A stretch of 5,964 nucleotides of DNA. Origin: an archaeon (GTDB taxonomy: Archaea > Asgardarchaeota > Heimdallarchaeia > Hodarchaeales > S146-22). Shown piece after piece: positions 1-5,742 of this stretch (positions within the stretch are counted from its first letter, which is position 1; each line of letters starts with the position of its first letter). A model generated the notes under the pieces. That model did no database searches. It was not told the origin of the DNA and saw nothing but the letters and a program-made list of their open reading frames with translations. Both the position numbers and the translations under genes were made by a program. The stretch covers positions 1-5,964 of the forward strand of contig JAJRXH010000494.1 in the NCBI GenBank assembly GCA_024276395.1. The letters are read 5' to 3'.

Positions 1-180
1 CGTGATGACTTTGGTATCACCTAAGCTCACGAAAGCTGATCCTTCTGCTTTCTTGACCACGTTTATCCTAATATCTATGGGTCTTCTTTCTAATAGTTCT
101 CTACCATCAATACGCTTACCTTTTTCTAATAACGCTTCAATGTGTCCGCGTTCTAATGTACCTACGATATCTTGTTTCAT
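1..180 (-). CDS. rrp42: Exosome subunit Rrp42, N-terminal part (cut by window edge)
   Basis: The first 60 codons of a minus-strand gene that continues past position 1. The visible protein begins MKQDIVGTLERGHIEALLEK and carries the RIDGRELLERRPIDI segment (about residues 23-37), then KKAEGSAFVSLGDTKVIT at the edge, which is the typical start of the RNase PH-like Rrp42 subunit. In archaea Rrp42 is catalytically inactive but pairs with Rrp41 to build the hexameric RNA-degrading ring and contributes RNA-binding residues. The ATG at 178-180 is preceded by GGAAGGG (189-195) at about 8 bases, a reasonable ribosome-binding site. It lies 78 bases after the Rrp41 stop with no clear promoter between, so it is probably in the same transcript. 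The order Rrp4-Rrp41-Rrp42 supports the identity independently of sequence similarity. The C-terminal two thirds cannot be assessed. Confidence 0.93.
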   Translation of the reverse strand, partial: MKQDIVGTLERGHIEALLEKGKRIDGRELLERRPIDIRINVVKKAEGSAFVSLGDTKVIT

Positions 181-258
181 AGTCTCGTCCCTTCCAGTCT
201 TTTTTCCAACTTAATCTTGTTGTCCTAGTCAAGAGGATGTCAGTAGATGTTTATCAAG

Positions 259-1209
259 TCATTCTTCCTCTCCTTCAGTTACAGCTTCTTCCTCAGCCTC
301 CACGAGATCTCCTGGACCGACGAGTGTTTCTGTTTCAAGTTCGAGACCTTCTGACAGGACATATTTTTTAATTTCTTCATAACGGTGAATGAGTGCCTGT
401 CTCTGTTTTTCATAAATGATCTTGCAGGCATCCATGGCCATTTTCATTGCTTCCTTGACTTCATCAGGCGTAAACTCTCCGTCTAACTGGCATAAAGTAA
501 TCTCACCTGTGTTCACGACCATTGCTAGAGGAAGATCTCCTTCTCCTTCTTTATCTTCGATGTCACTTAAATCTAGTAATATTCTGCCTCCAGCCTTACC
601 AGCAGCTACTGCTGTGACTAGTCCTTTCATTGGAATGCCTGCATCGGCAAGGGCCACGGCTGCCGCAGTGATGCTTGCGCAGCGAGTTCCACCATCGGCA
701 TCAAGAACCAAGATGTACACATCAATTGCTCCTCGGGGAAATTTTTCAAGAAACACTACTGGTTCAAGTGCCTCGGTGATCACTTTTGAGAGTTCAATTT
801 CTCTACGCTTTGGTGCGGGACTTTTCCGTTCTTGAACTGAAAACGTCGCCAGTCGGTATTCACAACGGAGGACAGCTCTATCTGGAAGTGCTAAGTGCTT
901 GGGATGTATTTCACGTGGCCCGTGAACAGCCACCAATATTTTGTTATTTCCATGCTGAATGAAAGCCGAACCATCAGCTCGTTTAAGTACTCCGCTCAAG
1001 ATGATGATGGGTTCGCGGAGTTCATCAACTTTTCTTCCATCTAGTCTAATTCCTTCTTCATTAACAAGCGGTACACTTTCCTTTTGGGAAGTAGGGATGT
1101 GATCTTCCACGTCAATTTGCGAGCGTTGTTGTTCCATGTTTTCTGTCATTCCATTTTCTTCTGCTTCTTCGAGAATGGGATCTTCATCAATGTCCATGCT
1201 CATATTCAT
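259..1209 (-). CDS. rrp41: Exosome catalytic subunit Rrp41 with acidic extensions at both ends
   Basis: The phosphate-dependent 3'-5' exoribonuclease subunit of the archaeal exosome, 316 residues from the chosen ATG; archaeal Rrp41 is usually about 240-260. The RNase PH fold starts near residue 54 (IRLDGRK) and shows the family motifs: KRREIELS with the Arg pair at 135-136 (substrate binding), DADGGTR at 170-176, and EGDLPLAM with Asp225 at the catalytic aspartate position, so the enzyme should be active. The extra length is an acidic N-terminal stretch of about 52 residues and an acidic C-terminal tail ending EGEEE, both probably disordered. Start choice: GTG (1210-1212) and ATG (1207-1209) are adjacent, with ATG again at 1201-1203; AGAGG just upstream with GTGAT resembles a Shine-Dalgarno sequence, so the start is uncertain by up to three codons. 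It follows Rrp4 after about 150 bases and precedes Rrp42. Confidence 0.96.
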   Translation of the reverse strand: MNMSMDIDEDPILEEAEENGMTENMEQQRSQIDVEDHIPTSQKESVPLVNEEGIRLDGRKVDELREPIIILSGVLKRADGSAFIQHGNNKILVAVHGPREIHPKHLALPDRAVLRCEYRLATFSVQERKSPAPKRREIELSKVITEALEPVVFLEKFPRGAIDVYILVLDADGGTRCASITAAAVALADAGIPMKGLVTAVAAGKAGGRILLDLSDIEDKEGEGDLPLAMVVNTGEITLCQLDGEFTPDEVKEAMKMAMDACKIIYEKQRQALIHRYEEIKKYVLSEGLELETETLVGPGDLVEAEEEAVTEGEEE

Positions 1210-1362
1210 CACGCCTCTTTTTGTTTTATCATGACGAGTTACCTTATTATTCCGTTTAATTGTTGACTTGACGAACTTGATTCACCCATCAACAACATCA
1301 AGCACGTGTTTTCCAAGAAAATTATAGAGAGCAAGAAGAGTCTTTCGTGTTCGTCCCCATCA
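1210..1362 (-). other. Gap between rrp4 and rrp41 with possible folded RNA
   Basis: No gene is called here, but a second frame of the Rrp4 tail stays open through most of it and stops at 1239-1241. Two inverted repeats interlock: TTGTTGA (1260-1266) with TCAACAA (1289-1295), and CTTGAT (1276-1281) with ATCAAG (1297-1302), an arrangement that could form a pseudoknot in the transcript. A CACGTG palindrome lies at 1303-1308. A weak TATA-like stretch (CTATAATTT on the minus strand, near 1319-1327) is present, but it is not convincing as a promoter. Confidence 0.35.
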
Positions 1363-2385
1363 TCACTTCTCAGGTCTTCTCTGTTTTGTTGAAGAGGTCC
1401 TATTACGGGATCGCGTTCCTCCCTGGCGAGAACTTGATTTTCTCGATTGGGAATGACTTTGTCTTCTTGAATCTCTTCTTCCACCACCTTGATAATCACG
1501 GCGATGTCCAGTTCCCCGTCGTCGTTCTCCTCGAGAGTCTCCACTTCGTTGTCGTGAAGAACGACGAGGAACTTTCTTTTTGGTAAGAACAGGCGCCTTA
1601 AGACTTGCAGTGTCTATTCCTAGCTCTTTTTTCTTGTGTTGTAGGAATTCCTTTACACGGTCAGTCAGGCCGCTCACGTGCGCTTCCTTTACTATTTTCT
1701 GAAGGGCTTCAATCAGGATGATTTCAAGATCCAAGGTAGGGGCGAGGATCACGATTCGGCCGTTCTTGCCCACAATGATGTTGCTTGCTGTTTCTTCTTT
1801 TAGCATAGCGATCATGCTGCCTTTTTTCCCGATGACTCGAGGAACTTTCACGGGATCAATCTCAATGAGTCGTCCCTTGTCAAGTTTCATGTAATTTTCG
1901 CCAATCATCGAGAGAATGGGATCACGGGTACGGTCATAAGTTTGTACCCGGGCTAGGATGAGATCTCCAATATTCAAGTAATTGGTAATTGGTTCTCTTA
2001 AAGGGTCAGGTGGTGTCTCCGAGTAATTATTTAGAGGCAAGATGGCGAAATAAGGACCTCGTATGTCTACTGTCCAAGTTGTGAGGCCCACATTGACAAT
2101 CTTGCCGATGATGTCATCTCCTTCCTTTGGAAGGTAGCATCCTTCCAATGGTACGAGTGAGAGTTTACCATCTTCCGTGAGATTAATCAATCCAATTCTC
2201 GTGGCAACGTATACCGTCTTGCCATCTTCAACAACTTTTTGTATGCCTTCTTTTCCGATAATTTTCACGGATCCGCCTGCTGCGAGGGGATCTCCAGGGA
2301 TGACAACTTGGTGATGTGTTACGAATATGTTCAATGCGTTAGTGCCCCCGTTTGGTGATTCAGCAAGTCTCGTGATCAAGGTCAA
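1363..2385 (-). CDS. rrp4: Exosome RNA-binding cap subunit Rrp4 with Arg/Ser/Gly-rich tail
   Basis: The RNA-binding cap of the archaeal exosome, which sits on the Rrp41/Rrp42 ring and guides substrate RNA to the pore. The N-terminal domain includes HHQVVIPGDPLAAGG (about residues 24-38), followed by an S1 domain (about 83-160, with VGLTTWTVDIRGPYFAILP) and a KH domain (about 165-250) with the motif VPRVIGKKGSMI at 181-192. The family usually ends soon after SGLTDRVKEFL; here about 90 more residues follow, and residues 273-340 hold 21 Arg and 14 Ser. The same stretch reads as an acidic protein in the +1 frame, so the true C-terminus is open to question. No in-frame ATG exists near the 5' end: candidate starts are TTG at 2383-2385 (chosen), 2377-2379 or 2332-2334; the last would give a more usual N-terminus. 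A TATA-like promoter lies immediately upstream. Confidence 0.94.
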   Translation of the reverse strand: MTLITRLAESPNGGTNALNIFVTHHQVVIPGDPLAAGGSVKIIGKEGIQKVVEDGKTVYVATRIGLINLTEDGKLSLVPLEGCYLPKEGDDIIGKIVNVGLTTWTVDIRGPYFAILPLNNYSETPPDPLREPITNYLNIGDLILARVQTYDRTRDPILSMIGENYMKLDKGRLIEIDPVKVPRVIGKKGSMIAMLKEETASNIIVGKNGRIVILAPTLDLEIILIEALQKIVKEAHVSGLTDRVKEFLQHKKKELGIDTASLKAPVLTKKKVPRRSSRQRSGDSRGERRRGTGHRRDYQGGGRRDSRRQSHSQSRKSSSRQGGTRSRNRTSSTKQRRPEK

Positions 2386-2413
2386 TTTTTCATGAGTATA
2401 AATACACGGCGAA

Positions 2414-2430
2414 TATTTATATGTTTTTTA
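2414..2430 (-). promoter_or_regulatory. TATA-like promoter of rrp4
   Basis: On the minus strand the sequence reads TAAAAAACATATAAATA, an A-rich BRE-like stretch followed by TATAAATA (2414-2421), overlapping the stop codon of SBDS. With the usual archaeal distance of about 26 bases from the box centre, transcription would begin near 2391, giving a leaderless or nearly leaderless Rrp4 message. This agrees with the absence of a Shine-Dalgarno sequence there. A second TATA-like string lies at about 2394-2403. The call rests on sequence pattern only. Confidence 0.55.
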
Positions 2431-3162
2431 CAGATCAATGTGCTCGATGATCTTGAATTCAGCCATTCCTTTTGTTAGAGAACCGATATGGTCCATGAAT
2501 TGTGCTGCTAGACCGGCAGCGAGTGTGACTTGGACGTACCAGTCTCCGTTTTTCCAAGCCTCTTTTTCAATATCAGCGAATCTTTTAACCTCTCCATAGG
2601 CCTTGCCAGTAAATTCCGCTGGAATTTTTACGGCCATTCTCACTCGTTCCATGACAATGGGGAGAACTTGACGAATTTGCTTGACGATTTCTTTTGCTTG
2701 TTCTTCAACAGGACGATTTAGGTCAACTTGTACTCGTGCTTCTTCCATGGCACTTTCAATTCGTGCTGGGGTATGAGGACGTCGTGTTTTGGGATCCATG
2801 GAGTTCCTAGCGATGTACTCAATGATTCGCTTCTTTTTGGCTTCAATCATTTCTCGCCTTTGTTCGGCTGTGAGTAGTAATTCTCCTTCTTTTATCATCT
2901 TCTTGGCGATTTTCAAGAGATCTGTCGTCTCAAACGCTAGTTCTAGGTCACTTTCTGCGGCTTTTTCCCCGCGAGATGCATTCAAGAACACCTCATCGAT
3001 TTCGAGTAACTCATTGAGGGTCTCTTCATTGAGTTCTAGTTCACCGCGCTTGACTTTTATGGCAACATCCGGATCAACGACGATTTCGAACCGGAGGCCA
3101 TGTGATTTATATCGTACTAACGTTTTGCCAGAAAAATCGGGTCTTCTCGAATCGCGTAGCAT
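2428..3162 (-). CDS. sdo1: Ribosome maturation factor SBDS/Sdo1
   Basis: Archaeal member of the Shwachman-Bodian-Diamond syndrome protein family, 244 residues, the usual archaeal length. The eukaryotic family member works with the GTPase Efl1 to release eIF6 from the 60S subunit; the archaeal protein is thought to act on the large ribosomal subunit, but its partner is less clear. Recognisable segments are VRYKSHGLRFEIVVDPD (16-32) and the TTDLLKIAKKMIKEGELLLT block (79-98) in domain I, QRREMIEAKKKRIIEYIARN (101-120) and DPKTRRPHTPARIESAMEEA (123-142) in domain II, and VKIPAEFTGKAYGEV (178-192) opening domain III. The ATG at 3160-3162 has GAGGCGATG upstream at a suitable distance, similar to the string before Rrp41. 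It sits between psmA and rrp4, its conserved position in many archaea. Confidence 0.97.
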   Translation of the reverse strand: MLRDSRRPDFSGKTLVRYKSHGLRFEIVVDPDVAIKVKRGELELNEETLNELLEIDEVFLNASRGEKAAESDLELAFETTDLLKIAKKMIKEGELLLTAEQRREMIEAKKKRIIEYIARNSMDPKTRRPHTPARIESAMEEARVQVDLNRPVEEQAKEIVKQIRQVLPIVMERVRMAVKIPAEFTGKAYGEVKRFADIEKEAWKNGDWYVQVTLAAGLAAQFMDHIGSLTKGMAEFKIIEHIDL

Positions 3163-3306
3163 GTCTCATCGCCTCTGAACATGTTTTGGTTTCGTTCAAT
3201 TGCACGTGAGTTAAGCAGAAAGGTGTTAACTTTATCTCAGTTGTCCCTATCTTGGAGAGAGTTTTTAAGATTACGCATGCCAACAGAAATAGAATCGCTG
3301 ATGATT
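3163..3306 (-). other. Gap between psmA and SBDS, weak promoter candidate
   Basis: This 144-base gap contains a TATA-like CTTAAAAA on the minus strand (3262-3269), which would place transcription start near 3240 and leave a leader of about 80 bases. It also holds a CACGTG palindrome (3203-3208) and a short inverted repeat, AGTTAA (3209-3214) with TTAACT (3226-3231). The last 15 bases contain the GAGGCGATG ribosome-binding stretch for SBDS. None of these is strong enough alone to prove a separate promoter. Confidence 0.3.
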
Positions 3307-4071
3307 TTAGCTACCATCTATGAGTGGTGGTTCGACATTCTTCCAAATCTCATTCAGTTCTTCTTCCGATATGAAGGTGATTTTTTGGTCATCTTGATGG
3401 ATGTAACAGGCTTGAATGAATTTCAGACTGGATTCGGCGCGTGTCGCTGATTCTTCTTCAACACTCATTACTCTTGCCATTGCCTCAAGACCTAGTCGGA
3501 TGCCTTTTTCATGAGAAAGGTGTTCTTGATAATGTTGTTCAAGGAAGCGATTCACGTTGTTTGCGCCATTACCGATCGCAACTGCATGATAACCCCAATA
3601 CGCACCTGAAGGCTCGGTATTGTAGATCCTAAGTCCACCATCATCGATTCCAATAATGAGAAGGCTGACGCCAAATGGTCTCACGCCTGAATATTGCGTG
3701 TAACTCTGCTTGATGTTGGCCAGTCTTCTGACAATATACTCAACAGAACAGCGATCTCCATAAGTGAGACGGAAAATCTGACTGAGTTGACGAGCATGTT
3801 CGATTAAAACTCGTGCATCAGCTGAAATTCCAGCAGCTACCACTCCCACGTGATCATCGATGACGAATATTTTTTTTATTGAACTTGGATCAATTAATCG
3901 TGTTCTTAACCTCCTTTCAGCGAGCATGATGACGCTTTCCTTGGTTTTCAAGGCAAGTGCCGTGCTTCCACGTGCAACCGCTTGGCTTGCATATTCAACT
4001 TGAAATAGTCGACCTTGGGGAGAAAAAAGACTTCCACGATCATATCCTGAATCTTGCATCCCCGTCAACAT
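3307..4071 (-). CDS. psmA: 20S proteasome alpha subunit PsmA
   Basis: Structural alpha subunit of the 20S proteasome; seven copies form each outer ring, gate the entry pore and bind the regulatory ATPase. With the chosen ATG it has 254 residues, typical of the family. Visible marks are the gate motif GYDRG (9-13), the alpha-subunit signature FSPQGRLFQVEYA (16-28), RGSTALALK (34-42), DPSSIKKIFVIDDH with Lys66/67 near the pocket that binds ATPase tails, AGISADARVLIEHAR (80-94), and RPFGVSLLIIGID (131-143). There is no N-terminal Thr nucleophile, as expected for an alpha rather than a beta subunit. Start: GTG at 4078-4080 is in frame, but AGGTG there looks like a Shine-Dalgarno sequence six bases before ATG 4069-4071, which I prefer; ATG 4057-4059 would also give a normal N-terminus. 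No beta subunit gene lies in the window. Confidence 0.97.
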   Translation of the reverse strand: MLTGMQDSGYDRGSLFSPQGRLFQVEYASQAVARGSTALALKTKESVIMLAERRLRTRLIDPSSIKKIFVIDDHVGVVAAGISADARVLIEHARQLSQIFRLTYGDRCSVEYIVRRLANIKQSYTQYSGVRPFGVSLLIIGIDDGGLRIYNTEPSGAYWGYHAVAIGNGANNVNRFLEQHYQEHLSHEKGIRLGLEAMARVMSVEEESATRAESSLKFIQACYIHQDDQKITFISEEELNEIWKNVEPPLIDGS

Positions 4072-4131
4072 CGATAACACCTGTTTTGTCCTACATTGCC
4101 CACTGCTCTTATGTAGCCATCGAATTAACTG

Positions 4132-4148
4132 CTATATAATGCTTAGCT
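4132..4148 (-). promoter_or_regulatory. TATA-like promoter of psmA
   Basis: The minus strand reads AGCTAAGCATTATATAG, with the box TTATATAG at 4132-4139 and a purine-containing BRE-like stretch before it. Transcription would start near 4109, leaving a leader of about 38 bases that ends in the AGGTG ribosome-binding site of psmA. It lies just after the terminator-like T-run of the GTPase gene, which suggests that psmA begins a new transcription unit. Confidence 0.5.
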
Positions 4149-4172
4149 AAAAGGAACGGGAATTCCGCACGT

Positions 4173-4184
4173 GAAAAAAGAGAA
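4173..4184 (-). terminator. T-rich terminator-like run after the GTPase gene
   Basis: Read on the minus strand, TTCTCTTTTTTC begins three bases after the TGA stop of the GTPase gene and includes six consecutive T. Archaeal RNA polymerase stops at such T-tracts without needing a hairpin, and I see none here. A CACGTG palindrome overlaps its downstream end. Confidence 0.45.
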
Positions 4185-4187
4185 CGC

Positions 4188-4784
4188 TCATTGCTGTTCT
4201 TTTATCAATTCACTGGTGAAATCTAGGATCATCCGTCCCAACATTTCAAAAGCTTCTTCGATTCGCTCTCCAGTCTTGGCACTGGTCTCGATGAATCCAA
4301 TTCCGAGTTCTTCAGCGAGACGCTTTCCTTCTTCGGGAAGAACTACCTTGGATGCATCATCGGTATTTCTCAGGTCAATTTTATTGCCAATGAGAATGAT
4401 TGGAATCTTTTTCTTGTAGCCAGAGTGGGTCCAGATATCTTCCACCCATTTTCTCACGGAATCGAAGGTTTCTCGTTCTACCACGGAGTACACGACGAGG
4501 GCTCCTAGGCATCCCCTATAATAAGCTTTTCGGACCTCATGGAAGGCTTGTTGTCCAGCTAAATCCCATATTTGCCATCTTAACGTGATGTTATCAATTT
4601 TTGTTTCCTTCAAGGCAAAATCTGCACCTAATGTCTGCAGGTACTGGCCCGTGAATCCTTCACCGAGGTATTGCCTGCGAATTGAAGTCTTTCCCACGCC
4701 TCCATCGCCGCCGAGCGTGCACTTGAGAAGTCGAACATCTTCTCCGCTGCTATTTCCAATATTATTTTCAGAATTCATCATCAT
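4188..4784 (-). CDS. Rab-like small GTPase without prenylation motif
   Basis: A Ras-superfamily GTPase of 198 residues in the range of single-domain Rab/Ras proteins. All five nucleotide-binding motifs are present: G1 GDGGVGKTS (26-34), switch I with Thr51 in YLQTLGADF (48-56), G3 WDLAGQQ (73-79) with the catalytic Gln78, G4 NKID (134-137), and G5 ETSAK (166-170). The AYYRG string (87-91) after switch II is typical of the Rab branch. The protein should bind and hydrolyse GTP. It ends in KEQQ without C-terminal cysteines, so lipid anchoring of the eukaryotic type is not expected. Three ATG codons in a row (4782-4784, 4779-4781, 4776-4778) leave the start uncertain by two codons; the first overlaps the stop of the upstream gene as ATGA, indicating translational coupling. 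Which process it controls cannot be told from sequence. Confidence 0.95.
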   Translation of the reverse strand: MMMNSENNIGNSSGEDVRLLKCTLGGDGGVGKTSIRRQYLGEGFTGQYLQTLGADFALKETKIDNITLRWQIWDLAGQQAFHEVRKAYYRGCLGALVVYSVVERETFDSVRKWVEDIWTHSGYKKKIPIILIGNKIDLRNTDDASKVVLPEEGKRLAEELGIGFIETSAKTGERIEEAFEMLGRMILDFTSELIKEQQ

Positions 4785-5371
4785 GACCTACCTTTCGCAA
4801 GTTTGATAAAATTATTTTTGATCCGTGATGTCCATTCCTTGAGAGATATCTCTTCATCTAAAATGCTGGTGATTACTGGTTCATGCTTTTTCATGCTCTC
4901 AAATTTAGGAATGATGTAGCGATAGGGCACGTCCACGGAATCCTTGATGATAATGGCAGGTTCCGTGATTCCAGAGGCATGATCTGCTGAAGCTAGTTCT
5001 AGAATGATGAGCGTGATGAAATCTCCCACTTGCACGTGTGGATACAAGAACTCTGCTAAATCTCCTTGTACGTCTTTTTCAAAAAACAAGTAGGCACATT
5101 CAGTCTTGTATTGTTCCAAGGTGAACCATATCGGGTTGAAGAAATTCTTTTCAATTTTTAGTGTTGAAGTAACCACGATATATTCTTCAACCGCTTTTCG
5201 TGCCGCCCTAAGAAGAGGAAGCCCCTTGTAATCATAAAGGGTGGCCAACCGAGCACGATATTCCGAAAGTTCAACCATGTATTTAATGATTTCCTCCGCT
5301 TCTACCTCAATATCAATGGAAAAAACTCGCGATAACGTGTCTAACAAGATTTGACCATCCAGTTGATGCAT
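4781..5371 (-). CDS. Unrecognised protein coupled to the Rab-like GTPase
   Basis: A 196-residue protein I do not recognise. It has no signal peptide or membrane segment. Residues 1-65 look helical (for example EAEEIIKYMVELSEYRARLA, 24-43), residues 65-127 alternate strand-like and helical stretches (YIVVTSTLKIEKNFF, ECAYLFFEKDVQ, VGDFITLIILEL), then AIIIKDSVDVPYRYIIPKF (139-157), and a charged, Lys-rich helical end (160-196). This suggests a soluble alpha/beta domain with a helical N-terminal part. The ATG at 5369-5371 has AAGGTCAT upstream at a workable distance and a TATA-like promoter about 45 bases away. Its stop overlaps the GTPase start as ATGA, so the two proteins are probably made together; a GTPase partner, regulator or effector is a reasonable guess but is only inferred from this linkage. 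It is a coherent reading frame with ordinary codon use and is very likely real. Confidence 0.85.
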   Translation of the reverse strand: MHQLDGQILLDTLSRVFSIDIEVEAEEIIKYMVELSEYRARLATLYDYKGLPLLRAARKAVEEYIVVTSTLKIEKNFFNPIWFTLEQYKTECAYLFFEKDVQGDLAEFLYPHVQVGDFITLIILELASADHASGITEPAIIIKDSVDVPYRYIIPKFESMKKHEPVITSILDEEISLKEWTSRIKNNFIKLAKGRS

Positions 5372-5414
5372 TGAAATGACCTTAATTCTTCTGTATCCCT
5401 TTGCCGTGGCATGA

Positions 5415-5429
5415 ATTAAAAAGCGTTTC
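5415..5429 (-). promoter_or_regulatory. TATA-like promoter of the orphan/GTPase pair
   Basis: The minus strand reads GAAACGCTTTTTAAT: a BRE-like GAAACGC followed by the box TTTTTAAT (5415-5422). The predicted start of transcription is near 5392, about 20 bases before the ATG at 5371, leaving room for the AAGGTCAT ribosome-binding stretch. Position and sequence both fit, but this is a pattern match only. Confidence 0.5.
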
Positions 5430-5679
5430 TCGATATCACGATCTGAATATTTTCACTTCCATCACTTCTTTCAAGACATCTGGTATTTCTGGCATGATTT
5501 TTATCGTCTATAATTGTCCTAGTGGAGAAGAATATTCGGGAATTGAAAGCTGGATTGAATGCTTGATACACCAGAGTATGTTTCACAGTTCTATGAGAAG
5601 TGGTTATTTTAGAATTTCAAATAGTCAGATGCACGTGATGCCGCATTTTCTTGACGGTTGAAACATGCCCCATTAGATA

Positions 5680-5687
5680 AGTATATC
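5680..5687 (+). promoter_or_regulatory. Possible TATA box of the secreted-protein gene
   Basis: AGTATATC lies about 60 bases before the ATG at 5743 on the plus strand and predicts transcription from about 5710, giving a leader of about 33 bases. The string is short and no good BRE is seen, so this is a weak call. Confidence 0.3.
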
Positions 5688-5742
5688 AATTGGAGAAAAA
5701 TGGTTAGTAATGAACACGTAACAAGTTCAAGTGTTGGTGAGG

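Larger units (their letters stand above)
5372..5742. other. Divergent intergenic region of 371 bases
   Basis: It separates the leftward gene block from the rightward secreted-protein gene. It holds a TATA-like promoter facing left (5415-5429), a TATA-like string facing right (5680-5687) and a CACGTG palindrome (5632-5637). A plus-strand open frame covers 5401-5661, but it begins with TTG on top of the left-facing promoter, lacks a ribosome-binding site and resembles nothing known to me. I see no tRNA-like cloverleaf, repeat array or mobile element. Confidence 0.5.

Noticed and set aside
416..835. Plus-strand open frame of 139 codons inside rrp41
   Set aside because: It lies antisense to the conserved catalytic core of Rrp41 and has no recognisable domain.
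2789..3178. Plus-strand open frame of 129 codons inside SBDS
   Set aside because: Antisense to conserved SBDS domains I and II; its Ser-rich, low-information composition is typical of a shadow frame.
4159..4166. GGAATTCC palindrome after the GTPase gene
   Set aside because: An isolated 8-base palindrome with no copy elsewhere in the window and no stem extension; chance is sufficient.
5436..5495. Minus-strand short frame of 19 codons starting MPEIPDVLKE
   Set aside because: It looks protein-like but has no ribosome-binding site or promoter and is very short; conservation data would be needed.
5401..5661. Plus-strand open frame of 86 codons in the divergent gap
   Set aside because: It starts with TTG over a left-facing promoter, has no ribosome-binding site at the TTG or at the internal ATG 5494, and its sequence resembles no family I know. 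A real small gene from 5494 cannot be fully excluded.
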